In this document: positions 1-8,428 of the stretch, piece after piece
Numbering within the stretch: position 1 is the stretch's first letter
Layout of the letters: each line of letters begins with the position of its first letter
IMG/VR virus record: IMGVR_UViG_3300033149_004108
Coordinates: 1 to 53,959 of that record
DNA from: a virus
DNA length: 53,959 nt
Strand: one strand, 5' to 3'
Made by a program: the position numbers and the translations under genes
The notes under the pieces: model-generated
What the model saw: only the letters and a program-made list of their open reading frames with translations
Databases searched by the model: none
Told to the model about the DNA's origin: nothing

Positions 1-114
1 CTGCCTGGCTTGACCGACGCATTGCAGAAGATAGACGAGCCGTTCGTGTTGGATGCGAGCGTTGGTATCGAACGAGACGGCAAGCCACTGCCGAGAATCG
101 AGCTGATGACGCTG
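1..114. repeat. Terminal direct repeat, left copy
   Basis: These 114 bases are identical to the last 114 bases of the window. The codon frame running off the right end continues in phase here, so this reads as an overlap of a circular or circularly permuted genome, not as two biological copies. Confidence 0.95.
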
Positions 115-1926
115 ACTGCGAAGACCCCGCAACTCAAGGAGGGTGATGTTGTCAAGGCCACGGTCTTCGACCTGCCGTATTGGCGCGAATCGCTGGAGGC
201 TCTTCCGTTCGGTGAACGCAGAGAGCGGCTTGAGCAGTTCTTCGAGAAGCACCTTGCGGATGACGAGCACTTCGCTATCAGCCCCCAGAAGAAGATTGAG
301 GACAAGAAAGACCTCGAACAAGCATTCAAGGAGTTCGGGGCGCAACCAGGCTCAGAAGGAGTGGTCTTGAAGGACCTGTCTGGTAAGCCGTACGGCTCTG
401 GCGGCGTATCGTGGATGGCGAAGATAAAGCATACTGCCGAATTGAAGGTAAAGGTTCTGTCTCGTTCGCGCACTGCGATTGGTACATATGTGTATCGGGC
501 GGGGCTACTTCCGAGCATCGGCGACAAGTGGCGCAACCTGACGAACTTCAGAGGCAGGCAGTATATTGACCTCGGCGAGACCTTTGCCACGAAGTTGCTC
601 GCTCAGCCAGGCGATGTATTGACGGTACAGGTGCAAGAACTCATGCCGCGCGATAATGAACTACAATGGCTTGGTGCGAAGGTGGTAGATGTAGACAAGA
701 CGCGCAAGCTGCCGTATTACTCCTCGCAGGCGATTGACATTGCGCGTCGCGCCAATATTCTGCAAGGCGGAACGCAGGATGTGCAAAAGGCCGTTGGTGA
801 TGAAGGTGGAGATGAGACGCGCGCTGGTGCTGCATTGCGGTTCTGGGAAGAATACTGGCATGAACAACCGCCGAAGTCCGGCAAGGGCCGCTGGGTGCTT
901 CAGCATCATTGGCGCGGGCTTACCGAAGAGGAAGCGAAACTCTCCGAGAAGGAACTGATGGAGACAAGGCACTCGGTACACGCCGATATGCGTTTCACCG
1001 ATGATGACGACCACCTATGGGGGTTCTCCATCTTCATCGGAAGAACCGATGACAACAGAGACCTTGACCCGCCATGCAGGGTTGTGCATCTTGGGCCTGA
1101 CGACAAACTGCAATGCCAACCCAAGTTGGAGCAGCCGACCCAATGGCTGAAGGTTGGTGGCGGTGCTGGCGAAGCGATGGAACCTGGCGAACCTGGTAGC
1201 ACTAGCAAGACATGGAGCAAGTTCTTCATCATTGACCAGGGAACCTATGAGGTTGGTGTGTGGCGCGAACATATGCAGGAGGTGTTCGTTGAGGGTCGTC
1301 ATCTGAAAGGGCGCATACTGTTCCAGTACGCTCCGGTTGGCGGCAGGCGCATCTGGCTAATGAGCAAGCCGAAGGACCAGCGGCCATATGCTGAGACCCA
1401 CGATCTTGAGGAGGTGAAGAGAGAACTTGCCAGCAAGGGACAGAAATACCTGGTCTGGTCAAAGCCAGGCGAATGCCCACAATTCATTGAAGTGAAGCGC
1501 GCTGGCTGGTTCACATTCTCGGAGAGCAGAAAGAGAGCGGAGTACTACAGCGATATTCTGAAGGCAGACGAAGAGAAGCAAATCGTCTATGGCGTTGTTC
1601 TCGAGCCGGGAAACCCAGACCAGACAGACGCGCATGGCGATTTCATTACTGCCGAGGATATCGAGCAAGCAGCGCATGACTTTATGATTCGCTGGCGTGC
1701 TCAGAAGGCAAAGATTGGACTCCAGCATCGCAAGCCAGCGAAGTGCGACATTGTCGAGAGTTTCATTGCGCCATCGGACATGCAGCTCGGCGTTGGCAAG
1801 GTGAAGAAAGGCTCCTGGGTAATGGGAGTCAAAGTATACGACCAGCGTATTTGGAAGCAGGTTCGGGACGGCGAGCTGACGGGTTTCAGCATTGGGGCTT
1901 TCGGCGACCGCATAACCGTATCGTGA
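1..1926 (+). CDS. Multidomain fusion protein, C-terminal part (ligase-like, LigD phosphoesterase-like, XkdF-type prohead protease)
   Basis: This is the continuation of the gene that starts at 52499; joined, the protein has 1090 residues. The frame is open from base 1, so the TTG at base 10 is internal. Numbering on the joined protein: the rest of a DNA-ligase-type adenylation domain includes EGVVLKD (568-574, motif IV-like) and MAKIKH (588-593, motif V-like). The expected motif III glutamate is not evident, because FVLDASVGI replaces the usual DGE. Residues about 745-920 resemble the LigD 3'-phosphoesterase fold (VLQHH, then HSVHADMRF, and a C-terminal LKGRILF). Residues 977-1090 match XkdF-type phage serine proteases: YGVVLEPG, GLQHR with the likely catalytic His, and TGFSIGAFG with the likely Ser. 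The protein ends soon after that Ser. The family's usual EVSLVDRPAN-type tail is absent here but appears in the gene at 7007. The next gene starts 9 bases downstream. The protease call is fairly firm; activity of the other domains is inference. Confidence 0.8.
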   Translation: MPGLTDALQKIDEPFVLDASVGIERDGKPLPRIELMTLTAKTPQLKEGDVVKATVFDLPYWRESLEALPFGERRERLEQFFEKHLADDEHFAISPQKKIEDKKDLEQAFKEFGAQPGSEGVVLKDLSGKPYGSGGVSWMAKIKHTAELKVKVLSRSRTAIGTYVYRAGLLPSIGDKWRNLTNFRGRQYIDLGETFATKLLAQPGDVLTVQVQELMPRDNELQWLGAKVVDVDKTRKLPYYSSQAIDIARRANILQGGTQDVQKAVGDEGGDETRAGAALRFWEEYWHEQPPKSGKGRWVLQHHWRGLTEEEAKLSEKELMETRHSVHADMRFTDDDDHLWGFSIFIGRTDDNRDLDPPCRVVHLGPDDKLQCQPKLEQPTQWLKVGGGAGEAMEPGEPGSTSKTWSKFFIIDQGTYEVGVWREHMQEVFVEGRHLKGRILFQYAPVGGRRIWLMSKPKDQRPYAETHDLEEVKRELASKGQKYLVWSKPGECPQFIEVKRAGWFTFSESRKRAEYYSDILKADEEKQIVYGVVLEPGNPDQTDAHGDFITAEDIEQAAHDFMIRWRAQKAKIGLQHRKPAKCDIVESFIAPSDMQLGVGKVKKGSWVMGVKVYDQRIWKQVRDGELTGFSIGAFGDRITVS

Positions 1927-1935
1927 GGAGGGTGC

Positions 1936-2808
1936 ATGGGAGACCACATTATCGGGGTGAGTCTGCTAGCATGTAACGGTGAGTCCTCGGCGTTGGAGTG
2001 GCCGGCAACATATGCGGCGGTCGAGAGTTTGTTGGCGAGCGACCTGCGCGATACGCGGTTCTTCTTTGCGATGGTAGACAATGGCTCTACCTGCAAGAGA
2101 ACGATACGCTACCTGAAGAAACTTGGTAGGCGGTCGAACTTTGGGTATCTGCGGCAGGATACGAACATCGGCATTGCCCGTGGCCGCAATGTTGCTGCGC
2201 GCTGGCTACTGGAACAAAGCCCGCGTCCGACGCTGTTGCTCGAAGTACACACAGACCACGTGTTTCCCACAAACTGGCTTGGTAATCTGCTTCGATGGAT
2301 TGACGCGAAGAACAACCTGGGCATCATATCTCCTGGCATTCTTACTCCGCGCAGAACATGGGGTACGCCACAGTATCGAGCGAGTTACGCTACGAAGTGG
2401 CAGGTGATTGCGTCCGATATTACACAGTTGAGCGAGAAACTAAGCCGAGCGGTAATAGCGCGCGGTTTGTTTCACCCTGCATTGAAGCGCGTAGCGATGC
2501 TCGACGAGATTGGGCTATACCCAGATGACTGGCCCGCGAACACGAACTTCGAGGATACTGAGGAATGGTATCGCGCAGAACGGGCTGGCTGGATAGTGTG
2601 CGTGTGTTTGGAGTCGTGGGTGTACCATCACTATGGTCTCACGAGACTGGCATCGCCGATACGAAGGCACGCGGCGGCGGTAGACTGGCATAAGAACAGA
2701 GAGTATGTTGTTAGCCTACACAGCGATTGGAATGAATGGGTTGTTGGCGCTCACGCGAGCGAAAGGGCGATATTCGCAAGCACTGCCGTTGGAGATAGTG
2801 GCAAGTGA
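1936..2808 (+). CDS. GT2-like glycosyltransferase
   Basis: A 290-residue protein of the GT-A (family 2-like) fold. It shows VDNGS near residue 49, the NIGIARGRN segment that follows the nucleotide-binding region, and an acidic LLLEVHTDH segment where family members carry the metal-binding DxD. Later come FEDTEEW and a conserved-looking HH. It should transfer a sugar from a nucleotide donor; the acceptor is unknown. The start follows a clear GGAGGG ribosome site and the stop overlaps the next start (GTGA). It is the first of seven overlapping genes that form a sugar-modification cassette between the fusion protease and the scaffold gene. Confidence 0.75.
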   Translation: MGDHIIGVSLLACNGESSALEWPATYAAVESLLASDLRDTRFFFAMVDNGSTCKRTIRYLKKLGRRSNFGYLRQDTNIGIARGRNVAARWLLEQSPRPTLLLEVHTDHVFPTNWLGNLLRWIDAKNNLGIISPGILTPRRTWGTPQYRASYATKWQVIASDITQLSEKLSRAVIARGLFHPALKRVAMLDEIGLYPDDWPANTNFEDTEEWYRAERAGWIVCVCLESWVYHHYGLTRLASPIRRHAAAVDWHKNREYVVSLHSDWNEWVVGAHASERAIFASTAVGDSGK

Positions 2809-3785
2809 AGGTCGCATTATACTACCCAGTGCTATACGAAGGCGGGTGCGAAAAGCGGCTGGGCGAACTTGCTCGCTGGCTGTTGGATAATGGCGATGAT
2901 GTATACATCGTTGCCATTAGTGCGAGCCGCGTCAAGGCGGGTGAGGATATTATCTGTCGCAGATGTGGTTTTCCGCGCGAACGCATCATCACCAAGCCGC
3001 TCTACGACACGAGGACGGATGAAGAGTTCATTACGAATGTCATCGGGTGGATGCGACCAGATGTGATAGACTGCCAATGGCATGGCCCGTGGCCCAATGT
3101 AACGCTACCCATTGTGTACACGATGCATGGCGCGGGCCAATTGGTGCCGAACAAGGACATTGCCGCGGTCATCAGCGTAGAAGACCTTCCCGACGGTCAC
3201 GCGGCGTACCGTGTTGCGCCTGTGCATGTAGTGTGGAACTGGGTAGACACGAAGCGATTTCAGTTCGTCAAGGCGTTGGGTTCTGGCGTCGCATTCTTCG
3301 GGCGTGCGTTCAAGATGATTCCGAATGTAATGCATATTGCGCGCAAGTACCCAACTGTGCAGATTGACGCATACGGCTTTGGGCCGGTCCCTGCATTGCC
3401 AGACAATGTAGTGTGGCATGGATATGTTGACCCGCTCAGCGTCATCTACTCTTATCGCGTCGTTTTTGCATCGGCACAGGCCGCGTTGGAAGCGATTGCG
3501 GCGGGCAGGTTGGTAATATGCGGACATGCCCAGGATAACCGCAAGCCACTGGCTGCATTGGCCCTACCGCACAACATTCAATTGCTATCGCGTTCCCAGA
3601 TGTGGTCTAGCAAAGGGAGCGGGGCACCAGATTTCAAGCAATTGAAGAGGGACTTCGAGACTGCTAGGAAAAACAACCTAGCGACTGAGCGTGCCGTTTT
3701 GCGACGCTATATCGAAGAATACCACGACCTCGACACTCAGTGTCGAAAGATACGCGAAATCTACGAAACGGTGGTGCGAAAATGA
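2805..3785 (+). CDS. GT-B-fold glycosyltransferase (GT4-like)
   Basis: 326 residues. The N-terminal MKVALYYPVLYEGGCEKRLG followed by an alpha/beta pattern is typical of GT-B enzymes that begin by binding the acceptor in a Rossmann-like domain. The second half has AFFGRAF, a predicted donor-binding segment, and an AALEAIAAGR motif equivalent to the ExFGxxxxE region of GT4 enzymes. GTG start overlapping the previous stop; the end overlaps the sulfatase start (ATGA). This spacing suggests translational coupling within the cassette. Substrate unknown. Confidence 0.7.
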   Translation: MKVALYYPVLYEGGCEKRLGELARWLLDNGDDVYIVAISASRVKAGEDIICRRCGFPRERIITKPLYDTRTDEEFITNVIGWMRPDVIDCQWHGPWPNVTLPIVYTMHGAGQLVPNKDIAAVISVEDLPDGHAAYRVAPVHVVWNWVDTKRFQFVKALGSGVAFFGRAFKMIPNVMHIARKYPTVQIDAYGFGPVPALPDNVVWHGYVDPLSVIYSYRVVFASAQAALEAIAAGRLVICGHAQDNRKPLAALALPHNIQLLSRSQMWSSKGSGAPDFKQLKRDFETARKNNLATERAVLRRYIEEYHDLDTQCRKIREIYETVVRK

Positions 3786-4726
3786 ATGTCTGCATGGTAT
3801 GCATTGATGCACTGAGGCTTGACCATGTAACACCCGAGGTGATGCCACACCTTACCAAGCGGCTGGATAGTGGCCTGTGGTACTATGGCGTCAAGACGAA
3901 GACGCCGTGGACCCCATCCTCGGTAGCCGCTATGTTGCTTGGCAAAGACGACGCCTTCAGCGTTGGACCGAAAGCGATGATTGGCCACCCCAGCATTGCC
4001 GGTCGGTTACATGGTACGCACGACACTGGGGCCTTCATTGGCAATGCTACACTGACAACTGAACATGCCATGTGGGTATTCCGCGACTTCGACTATGTGT
4101 GGTCTTGTGCAATGGGAGTCGTGCCGGTATATCGCATGGATGGGGTATGGGCACAGTTCTTTGCCTGGCGCGAGCAACGCACGAGACCGTGGTTTGCTTA
4201 CCTGCACCTATGGGAGACCCATGAACCGTATCAAGTGCCGAATGATGAGGAGCCGCCAGCACCGGACTGTTTGAAGAGATGGCCGTACATGAAGCAGGGG
4301 CTGTTTGCCAGGTACATGGATCTTGATAATGCCGTGTTGCCAGTAGCAGAAGAGGCGAAGGAGTACCTTCGGCAACGATACAAGGTCTACTGCAAGACGA
4401 CGGATAAGAGACTTCGTGGGTACTTTGAGCAGGTGATAGATGACGACACCGTCCTTGTGGTGGTATCTGACCATGGGGACTCGCATGATGACGAAGGCAG
4501 GTGGGGCCATGGGAGCAAGCCATGTTTTGCGACTGAGGCTACATGTCGCGTCCTTTGTGGCATCATTGGGCCTGGCATACAAGCAGATAGGATTGATGCT
4601 TCTATGTTGAGTAACGCAGAGATACCCGATTTGCTGGTGAATAGCATCTTCGGCAACCGTCAGACTAATGCTGTTGACCAGGATAAGGTTGCAGAACAAC
4701 TGCGAGCACTGGGGTATCTAGGATGA
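3782..4726 (+). CDS. Sulfatase / alkaline-phosphatase-superfamily hydrolase
   Basis: 314 residues. It has the N-terminal sulfatase signature CIDALRLDHV, with the metal-binding Asp, then WTPSSVAAMLLG, which contains the candidate nucleophile Ser. VVVSDHGDSHDDEGRWGHG supplies the C-terminal metal ligands (DHG and H). There is no signal peptide or membrane segment, so it probably acts in the host cytoplasm. It could hydrolyse or transfer a sulfate or phosphate group on the sugar built by its neighbours. The superfamily includes sulfatases, phosphodiesterases and phosphoglycerol transferases, and the sequence alone does not decide between them. Presence inside a phage glycosyltransferase operon is unusual. 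Starts at ATG overlapping the previous stop. Confidence 0.75.
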   Translation: MNVCMVCIDALRLDHVTPEVMPHLTKRLDSGLWYYGVKTKTPWTPSSVAAMLLGKDDAFSVGPKAMIGHPSIAGRLHGTHDTGAFIGNATLTTEHAMWVFRDFDYVWSCAMGVVPVYRMDGVWAQFFAWREQRTRPWFAYLHLWETHEPYQVPNDEEPPAPDCLKRWPYMKQGLFARYMDLDNAVLPVAEEAKEYLRQRYKVYCKTTDKRLRGYFEQVIDDDTVLVVVSDHGDSHDDEGRWGHGSKPCFATEATCRVLCGIIGPGIQADRIDASMLSNAEIPDLLVNSIFGNRQTNAVDQDKVAEQLRALGYLG

Positions 4727-5703
4727 GTACCAACCTGACCATCTTCATGCTTGATGATTTCCTTGCTCCGTTCTTCGAGTCAATCGCTGGCTGTAATGTG
4801 ATTGTGATAGGTGGGACAAGGCAAAAACGCGCGGCTCGTCTGCGCGAGGCAGTGCGAGATGTATCTGGCAATGCCATTCTGTTGACCCTACCGACGCCGG
4901 TTACCTCACACCATATGCTATCAGAATGCTATCGTGTGTGTAAGGAAGCCGGTGTGCCAACAGTATACTGGGCTATCGAGGACCCAAACTTCTGCTCTCA
5001 ATTTCTACCACAGGCGAAGATGGTAGACTTCGTGTTCACGACAGATGCCTGCTGCATTGATGCATATCTGGAGGGCTGCAACAAGAAGGCATATTGGCTG
5101 CCGCTCGCTGCATCGCCGGAATATCACGGCCCCATTTCGCAGAAGCCGAAGTTCGATTTCGTATTCTCTGGCAATTGGTATCCCAATAAGGCGCGCATTT
5201 GGGCGACAGAAACGCTCATCATACCGATTGCCGAGAAGTACGATGTTCTCGTGTTCAGTTATCGCAAGCCGCAGAACCCAGCATTGGCGAAGAACTATGC
5301 CGGCGCGCCTTCATACCTCACGACGGCGCAACAGTACGCAAACGGGCGCATCATACTTGGGGCGAACAATCAGCGAAGTGGATTTGACGGCATCGAGAAG
5401 ACCGTAATGACGAGTATGCGCACCTTTGAGGCTTTGGCGTGTGGCAAGCCGTTTCTTACTACATCGAGCGATGCATACCAGGCACTCGGCATGACGAATG
5501 GCGTGCACTTGGTGGCTGTCAACAGCAAGCAAGAGGCGCTTGAGAAGGCGAAGGCGTTGCTGAGGAACAAGCGCATGGCGAAGAACATTGGTGACAACGG
5601 ACGCACCCTCGTACTAAGCAACCATACATACAAGCATCGGCTTGAGCGCATACTTAGAGTGGTGAGAGGAGAGAATGCAGAACAGTTCTGTTACCGATAC
5701 TGA
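4723..5703 (+). CDS. CgeB-like glycosyltransferase
   Basis: 326 residues resembling the spore-protein CgeB / DUF3880 glycosyltransferases. VPTVYWAIEDPNF and FVFTTDACCID form the N-terminal signature, FDFVFSGNWYPNK opens the second Rossmann domain, and RTFEALACGKPFLTT is the donor-binding segment before the C-terminal helix. The start overlaps the sulfatase stop (ATGA). Together with the GT genes on both sides it points to a short glycan of several sugars. The acceptor could be a virion protein, a host surface component or modified DNA. Confidence 0.75.
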   Translation: MSTNLTIFMLDDFLAPFFESIAGCNVIVIGGTRQKRAARLREAVRDVSGNAILLTLPTPVTSHHMLSECYRVCKEAGVPTVYWAIEDPNFCSQFLPQAKMVDFVFTTDACCIDAYLEGCNKKAYWLPLAASPEYHGPISQKPKFDFVFSGNWYPNKARIWATETLIIPIAEKYDVLVFSYRKPQNPALAKNYAGAPSYLTTAQQYANGRIILGANNQRSGFDGIEKTVMTSMRTFEALACGKPFLTTSSDAYQALGMTNGVHLVAVNSKQEALEKAKALLRNKRMAKNIGDNGRTLVLSNHTYKHRLERILRVVRGENAEQFCYRY

Positions 5704-5893
5704 GAGGTACATACGCCTTCAATGCCGACACAATCCAGAGCGGAAGGGTTGTGTGCATATTGCAAACGAAGATGGCGGCCCGCTTTGTGGCTACACACCG
5801 CGCAGCAGGCGCGTTGAGTGGGTAACGGTTGACGAGAGACCACTACAGCATGAGCTGTGTCATAACTGCTGGCTGGAGGCGTCTCGGAAATGA
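5675..5893 (+). CDS. Small cysteine-rich protein
   Basis: 72 residues with five cysteines (17, 26, 38, 62, 65). The last two form CHNC, compatible with a small zinc site. It begins inside the end of the preceding glycosyltransferase after a GAGGAGAGA ribosome site, and its stop overlaps the next gene. No family recognised. It may be an accessory to the enzymes on either side. Confidence 0.65.
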   Translation: MQNSSVTDTERYIRLQCRHNPERKGCVHIANEDGGPLCGYTPRSRRVEWVTVDERPLQHELCHNCWLEASRK

Positions 5894-6615
5894 GAATTGT
5901 GGTCGGCGGCATCATTCATTACAGAGCGACGATACAACAGCATCTGCGGTCTGTACTTGCACTCGATAATGGAAAACATGAGTTGAAACACGCGTGGGTT
6001 GTTGACAACTCTCCAGAGGTGGTGCGACTGTTGGAGGGCGACGCCGATGCTATTGTTGACGCAAGGATACCAGGCGATAGATATAAGCGCGAGCAGTTGC
6101 CCGCAAGCAGGCGGAGGCCAATCTATGCCAGGCTTGCTGCGTTGAGGAACATGCTTGCCGAAGTTGCTATCAGCCTTGGCGCTGACGCGCTGCTTTCGAT
6201 TGACTCCGATATTGTGGTGCCAAAGCATCTTCTGGTGAAACTTGCCGATGTTGATGTTGACTGGGTTGCGGCACTGGTGCGCAACGGTGCGGAGCCTACC
6301 ATCTACAATGTGTTCAAACTCGTCAACAATCATGTGAAGCGGTTTGCCCCCATTGTATACGAGGGTGGCTTTCAGAGGCCCACGAGTGCTGTTTGGTATG
6401 ACCCGCAAGACGAGGGAAAGAAGCCGTGTCTTGCTGCGGGTGCGGTATGCATGTATTCACGCAGACTGCTGGAATCTGCGCGGTGGAGCACGGACGGAAG
6501 GGGCTGCCAAGAAGATGTTGGCTTCGCCCGCAATGCTCACGCAGAGGGGTTCAGCGCGTGGTATGTTCCTGTAATATGTAGACACCTTACGGTTGGTGGT
6601 GCTGATGGGAACTGA
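5890..6615 (+). CDS. GT-A-like glycosyltransferase
   Basis: 241 residues. The pattern fits a short GT-A enzyme: an N-terminal VGGIIHYRA strand, WVVDNSPE in the nucleotide-binding region, LLSIDSDIVVP carrying the DxD metal motif, and a C-terminal GCQEDVGFARNAHAEGF with the likely catalytic acid, followed by a conserved-looking His (RHLT). ATG overlaps the preceding stop. It is the fourth glycosyltransferase of the cassette. Donor and acceptor unknown. Confidence 0.7.
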   Translation: MRIVVGGIIHYRATIQQHLRSVLALDNGKHELKHAWVVDNSPEVVRLLEGDADAIVDARIPGDRYKREQLPASRRRPIYARLAALRNMLAEVAISLGADALLSIDSDIVVPKHLLVKLADVDVDWVAALVRNGAEPTIYNVFKLVNNHVKRFAPIVYEGGFQRPTSAVWYDPQDEGKKPCLAAGAVCMYSRRLLESARWSTDGRGCQEDVGFARNAHAEGFSAWYVPVICRHLTVGGADGN

Positions 6616-6847
6616 TCTTGACAAGCAAGCGGGTTTGCAGCCCACCCTGATAGCACTGAGGTGTCCAGAGGTAACGCCGAAAGGTCGGTTGTGCAACAGG
6701 CTTTTGCTTCGTGTGGTGCAGAAATCTGGTGTCTCCGTGTTGGAGACATACTGCCCGAATTGCGGGACATGGGCGCAATGGCAGGTAGAACATGGCAGAA
6801 GGCCAATCTACAAGATGGTCCGAAAAAAGTGGGGAAGAGGGGGTTGA
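6605..6847 (+). CDS. Zinc-ribbon protein, Com-like
   Basis: 80 residues with two cysteine pairs: one early (CPEVTPKGRLC) and one late (CPNCG). This is the layout of small zinc ribbons such as the phage Mu Com translation regulator. ATG 6605 is preferred over an in-frame TTG at 6593 because it overlaps the preceding stop in the cassette's usual way. The stop codon lies inside the -35 box of the next promoter. A regulatory role is possible but not shown. Confidence 0.6.
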   Translation: MGTDLDKQAGLQPTLIALRCPEVTPKGRLCNRLLLRVVQKSGVSVLETYCPNCGTWAQWQVEHGRRPIYKMVRKKWGRGG

Positions 6848-6873
6848 CAAATAACCGACTTCGTACTTAGAAT
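6844..6873 (+). promoter_or_regulatory. Sigma-70-like promoter for the capsid operon
   Basis: TTGACA at 6844-6849 and TAGAAT at 6868-6873 are separated by 18 bases. It sits immediately after the sugar cassette and reads into the scaffold and capsid genes. A terminator-like hairpin lies about 60 bases downstream, before the first gene. Confidence 0.7.
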
Positions 6874-6935
6874 TGCCATGTAAGCAATCGAATAGAGGTC
6901 TGTGGCCAGTTGCGCCCAGGAAGTAGCGGCCTAAT

Positions 6936-6972
6936 AAGCGGCCCGTGCGCTAAGCGTGCGGACCGCTTTTTT
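6936..6972 (+). terminator. Rho-independent terminator or attenuator
   Basis: A 15-pair stem (6936-6950 with 6954-6968; one mismatch, two wobble pairs) with a 3-base TAA loop is followed by six T residues. It lies between the 6844 promoter and the 7007 gene. It may end read-through from the sugar cassette, or attenuate the promoter. Confidence 0.8.
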
Positions 6973-7006
6973 GGCATATCCTTCATAGACGGTAGGTGCG
7001 TAGGCG

Positions 7007-7996
7007 ATGGTGTGGTTTGCTAGGCAGGCGATTGAGAAGGCACGGCAGTTGCGGCGGCTTGCCGTGTACGAAGTATCGCTTGTGGGCAAGCCGGCCAATC
7101 GGCGGCGCTTCCTGCTGTTCAAGTCAGAAGGAGGTAATAGCGATATGGACAGGTTGACAGAAGATGATGCCCTGGACCTGGAGGAGCGTCTGAACACGCC
7201 TGCCAGCAAGGAAGAGGATGTAATGTCTGCGCTTGAGAAAGCGGAGGGACTCTCCGACAAGGAGAAGAACGCCGTGCGCGGCGCAATGCGTCTGCTGGGG
7301 AGTCTCAAGGACAACAAGGTGATTGCAAAGGTGTTGCAGTCCCTTGCAAGCATTGCTGGCTATGGCTATGCTGCTCCAACGAAGGGCACTGGCGACAAGG
7401 ACGAGGAAGAGGAAGACAAGGATAAGAACACGGACACTCCCGTGAACAAGAGCGATAAGTTTGCGATTCCAGAGGAGATTGCCAGCCTCTCCAAGTCCGC
7501 GAAGCCCGATGAGTACGAGGCGATGCTGAAGGCAGCGCGCGAGAATCCTGGTGTGGTGGCCCTGCTTCTCCCCATTGTGAAGGCCCGCGATATGGAGATC
7601 GAGCGTCAGGCCCAAGTTCTCAAGGAGATGAAGGAGCGCGAGGAGATGGCGCAGATTGAGAAGATGGTTGACGAGGTCAATCTGCCTGGCACCTCGCGCG
7701 AGGACCAGGTCAAGTTCCTGAAGGCGTTGACTCCAGAGCAGCGCGATGCTTGGCTCAATCAGATGAAGGCTGTTGCCGCCGCTGTGGACGTTGCGAATCT
7801 GACTTCGGAGATTGGCACGTCCCGCAAGCCCGATTCTGACAAGGACTCTCCGATGGCGCAACTGGCCAAGATGGTTGACGAAGCCATCGAGAAGTCAGAG
7901 GGCAAACTGACGAAGGGCGAAGCCTGGGATCGCGTGTTGAGCACGCCCGAGGGCCAGAAACTCTATGAGACCTACGAAGCGAAGGTCGGGAGGTAA
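7007..7996 (+). CDS. Scaffold-like protein carrying the displaced C-terminal signature of a prohead protease
   Basis: 329 residues. Residues about 19-44 contain VYEVSLVGKPANRRRFLLFK, which closely matches the segment that normally ends XkdF-type prohead proteases (EVSLVDRPAN-like). The rest is charged and helical: a very acidic KDEEEEDKDK stretch near residue 130 and a predicted coiled coil around residues 195-225. That composition and the place just before decoration and capsid genes fit an internal scaffold. Weak SD; start at ATG 7007, with GTG codons close behind. The most natural reading is that one protease-scaffold gene was split, leaving the protease core at the end of the fusion gene and the remainder here. 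Scaffold role is inferred. Confidence 0.65.
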   Translation: MVWFARQAIEKARQLRRLAVYEVSLVGKPANRRRFLLFKSEGGNSDMDRLTEDDALDLEERLNTPASKEEDVMSALEKAEGLSDKEKNAVRGAMRLLGSLKDNKVIAKVLQSLASIAGYGYAAPTKGTGDKDEEEEDKDKNTDTPVNKSDKFAIPEEIASLSKSAKPDEYEAMLKAARENPGVVALLLPIVKARDMEIERQAQVLKEMKEREEMAQIEKMVDEVNLPGTSREDQVKFLKALTPEQRDAWLNQMKAVAAAVDVANLTSEIGTSRKPDSDKDSPMAQLAKMVDEAIEKSEGKLTKGEAWDRVLSTPEGQKLYETYEAKVGR

Positions 7997-8002
7997 GGTG
8001 TT

Positions 8003-8428
8003 ATGGGTCTGGAACTAGGCGTGTGCTATCACACATTCGTTGCCGGTGAGGACCTAACCGATGCACAGTACCACGTGGTGAAGATTAGCGGCTTCGATTC
8101 GGCGGCTAACGCGCCGAAGGTGGCCCTATGCGGCGACGGCGAGAAGATGTGCGGCATCCTTCAGAATGACCCCGATGACGGAGAGGCTGCGCTGGTCATG
8201 CGCGTTGGCAAGTCTCCTGCGGTCATTGCTGCGGCCATTGACGCCGGTACTTCGTGGGCGTCCGATTCCAACGGGCATATCAAGGCAGTTGACGAACTTG
8301 AGTGGGTCGGTGGAATGGTACACGAAGCCGGCGTTACTTCGCCCACGACTACTGGCTCGGAACTGACCACGGTTGATGTTGAAGCACTCAACCCGTGGAA
8401 GACCCCGTCTGGCTTCACTGACGAGTAA
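8003..8428 (+). CDS. Capsid decoration protein, DUF2190-like
   Basis: 141 residues. It is a small beta-rich protein with the DUF2190 style of sequence: an early strand pattern, GDGEKMCGILQNDP, ALVMRVGKSPAV and GTSWASDSNGHIK. This family lies directly before major capsid genes in many siphoviruses and is thought to decorate or stabilise the shell. GGGAGG precedes the ATG. No membrane segment or signal peptide. Confidence 0.7.
   Translation: MGLELGVCYHTFVAGEDLTDAQYHVVKISGFDSAANAPKVALCGDGEKMCGILQNDPDDGEAALVMRVGKSPAVIAAAIDAGTSWASDSNGHIKAVDELEWVGGMVHEAGVTSPTTTGSELTTVDVEALNPWKTPSGFTDE

Noticed and set aside
10-1926. A self-standing 638-residue gene starting at TTG base 10
   Set aside because: The frame is open upstream across the circular join to ATG 52499. 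The TTG has no ribosome site and cuts through the ligase-like domain.
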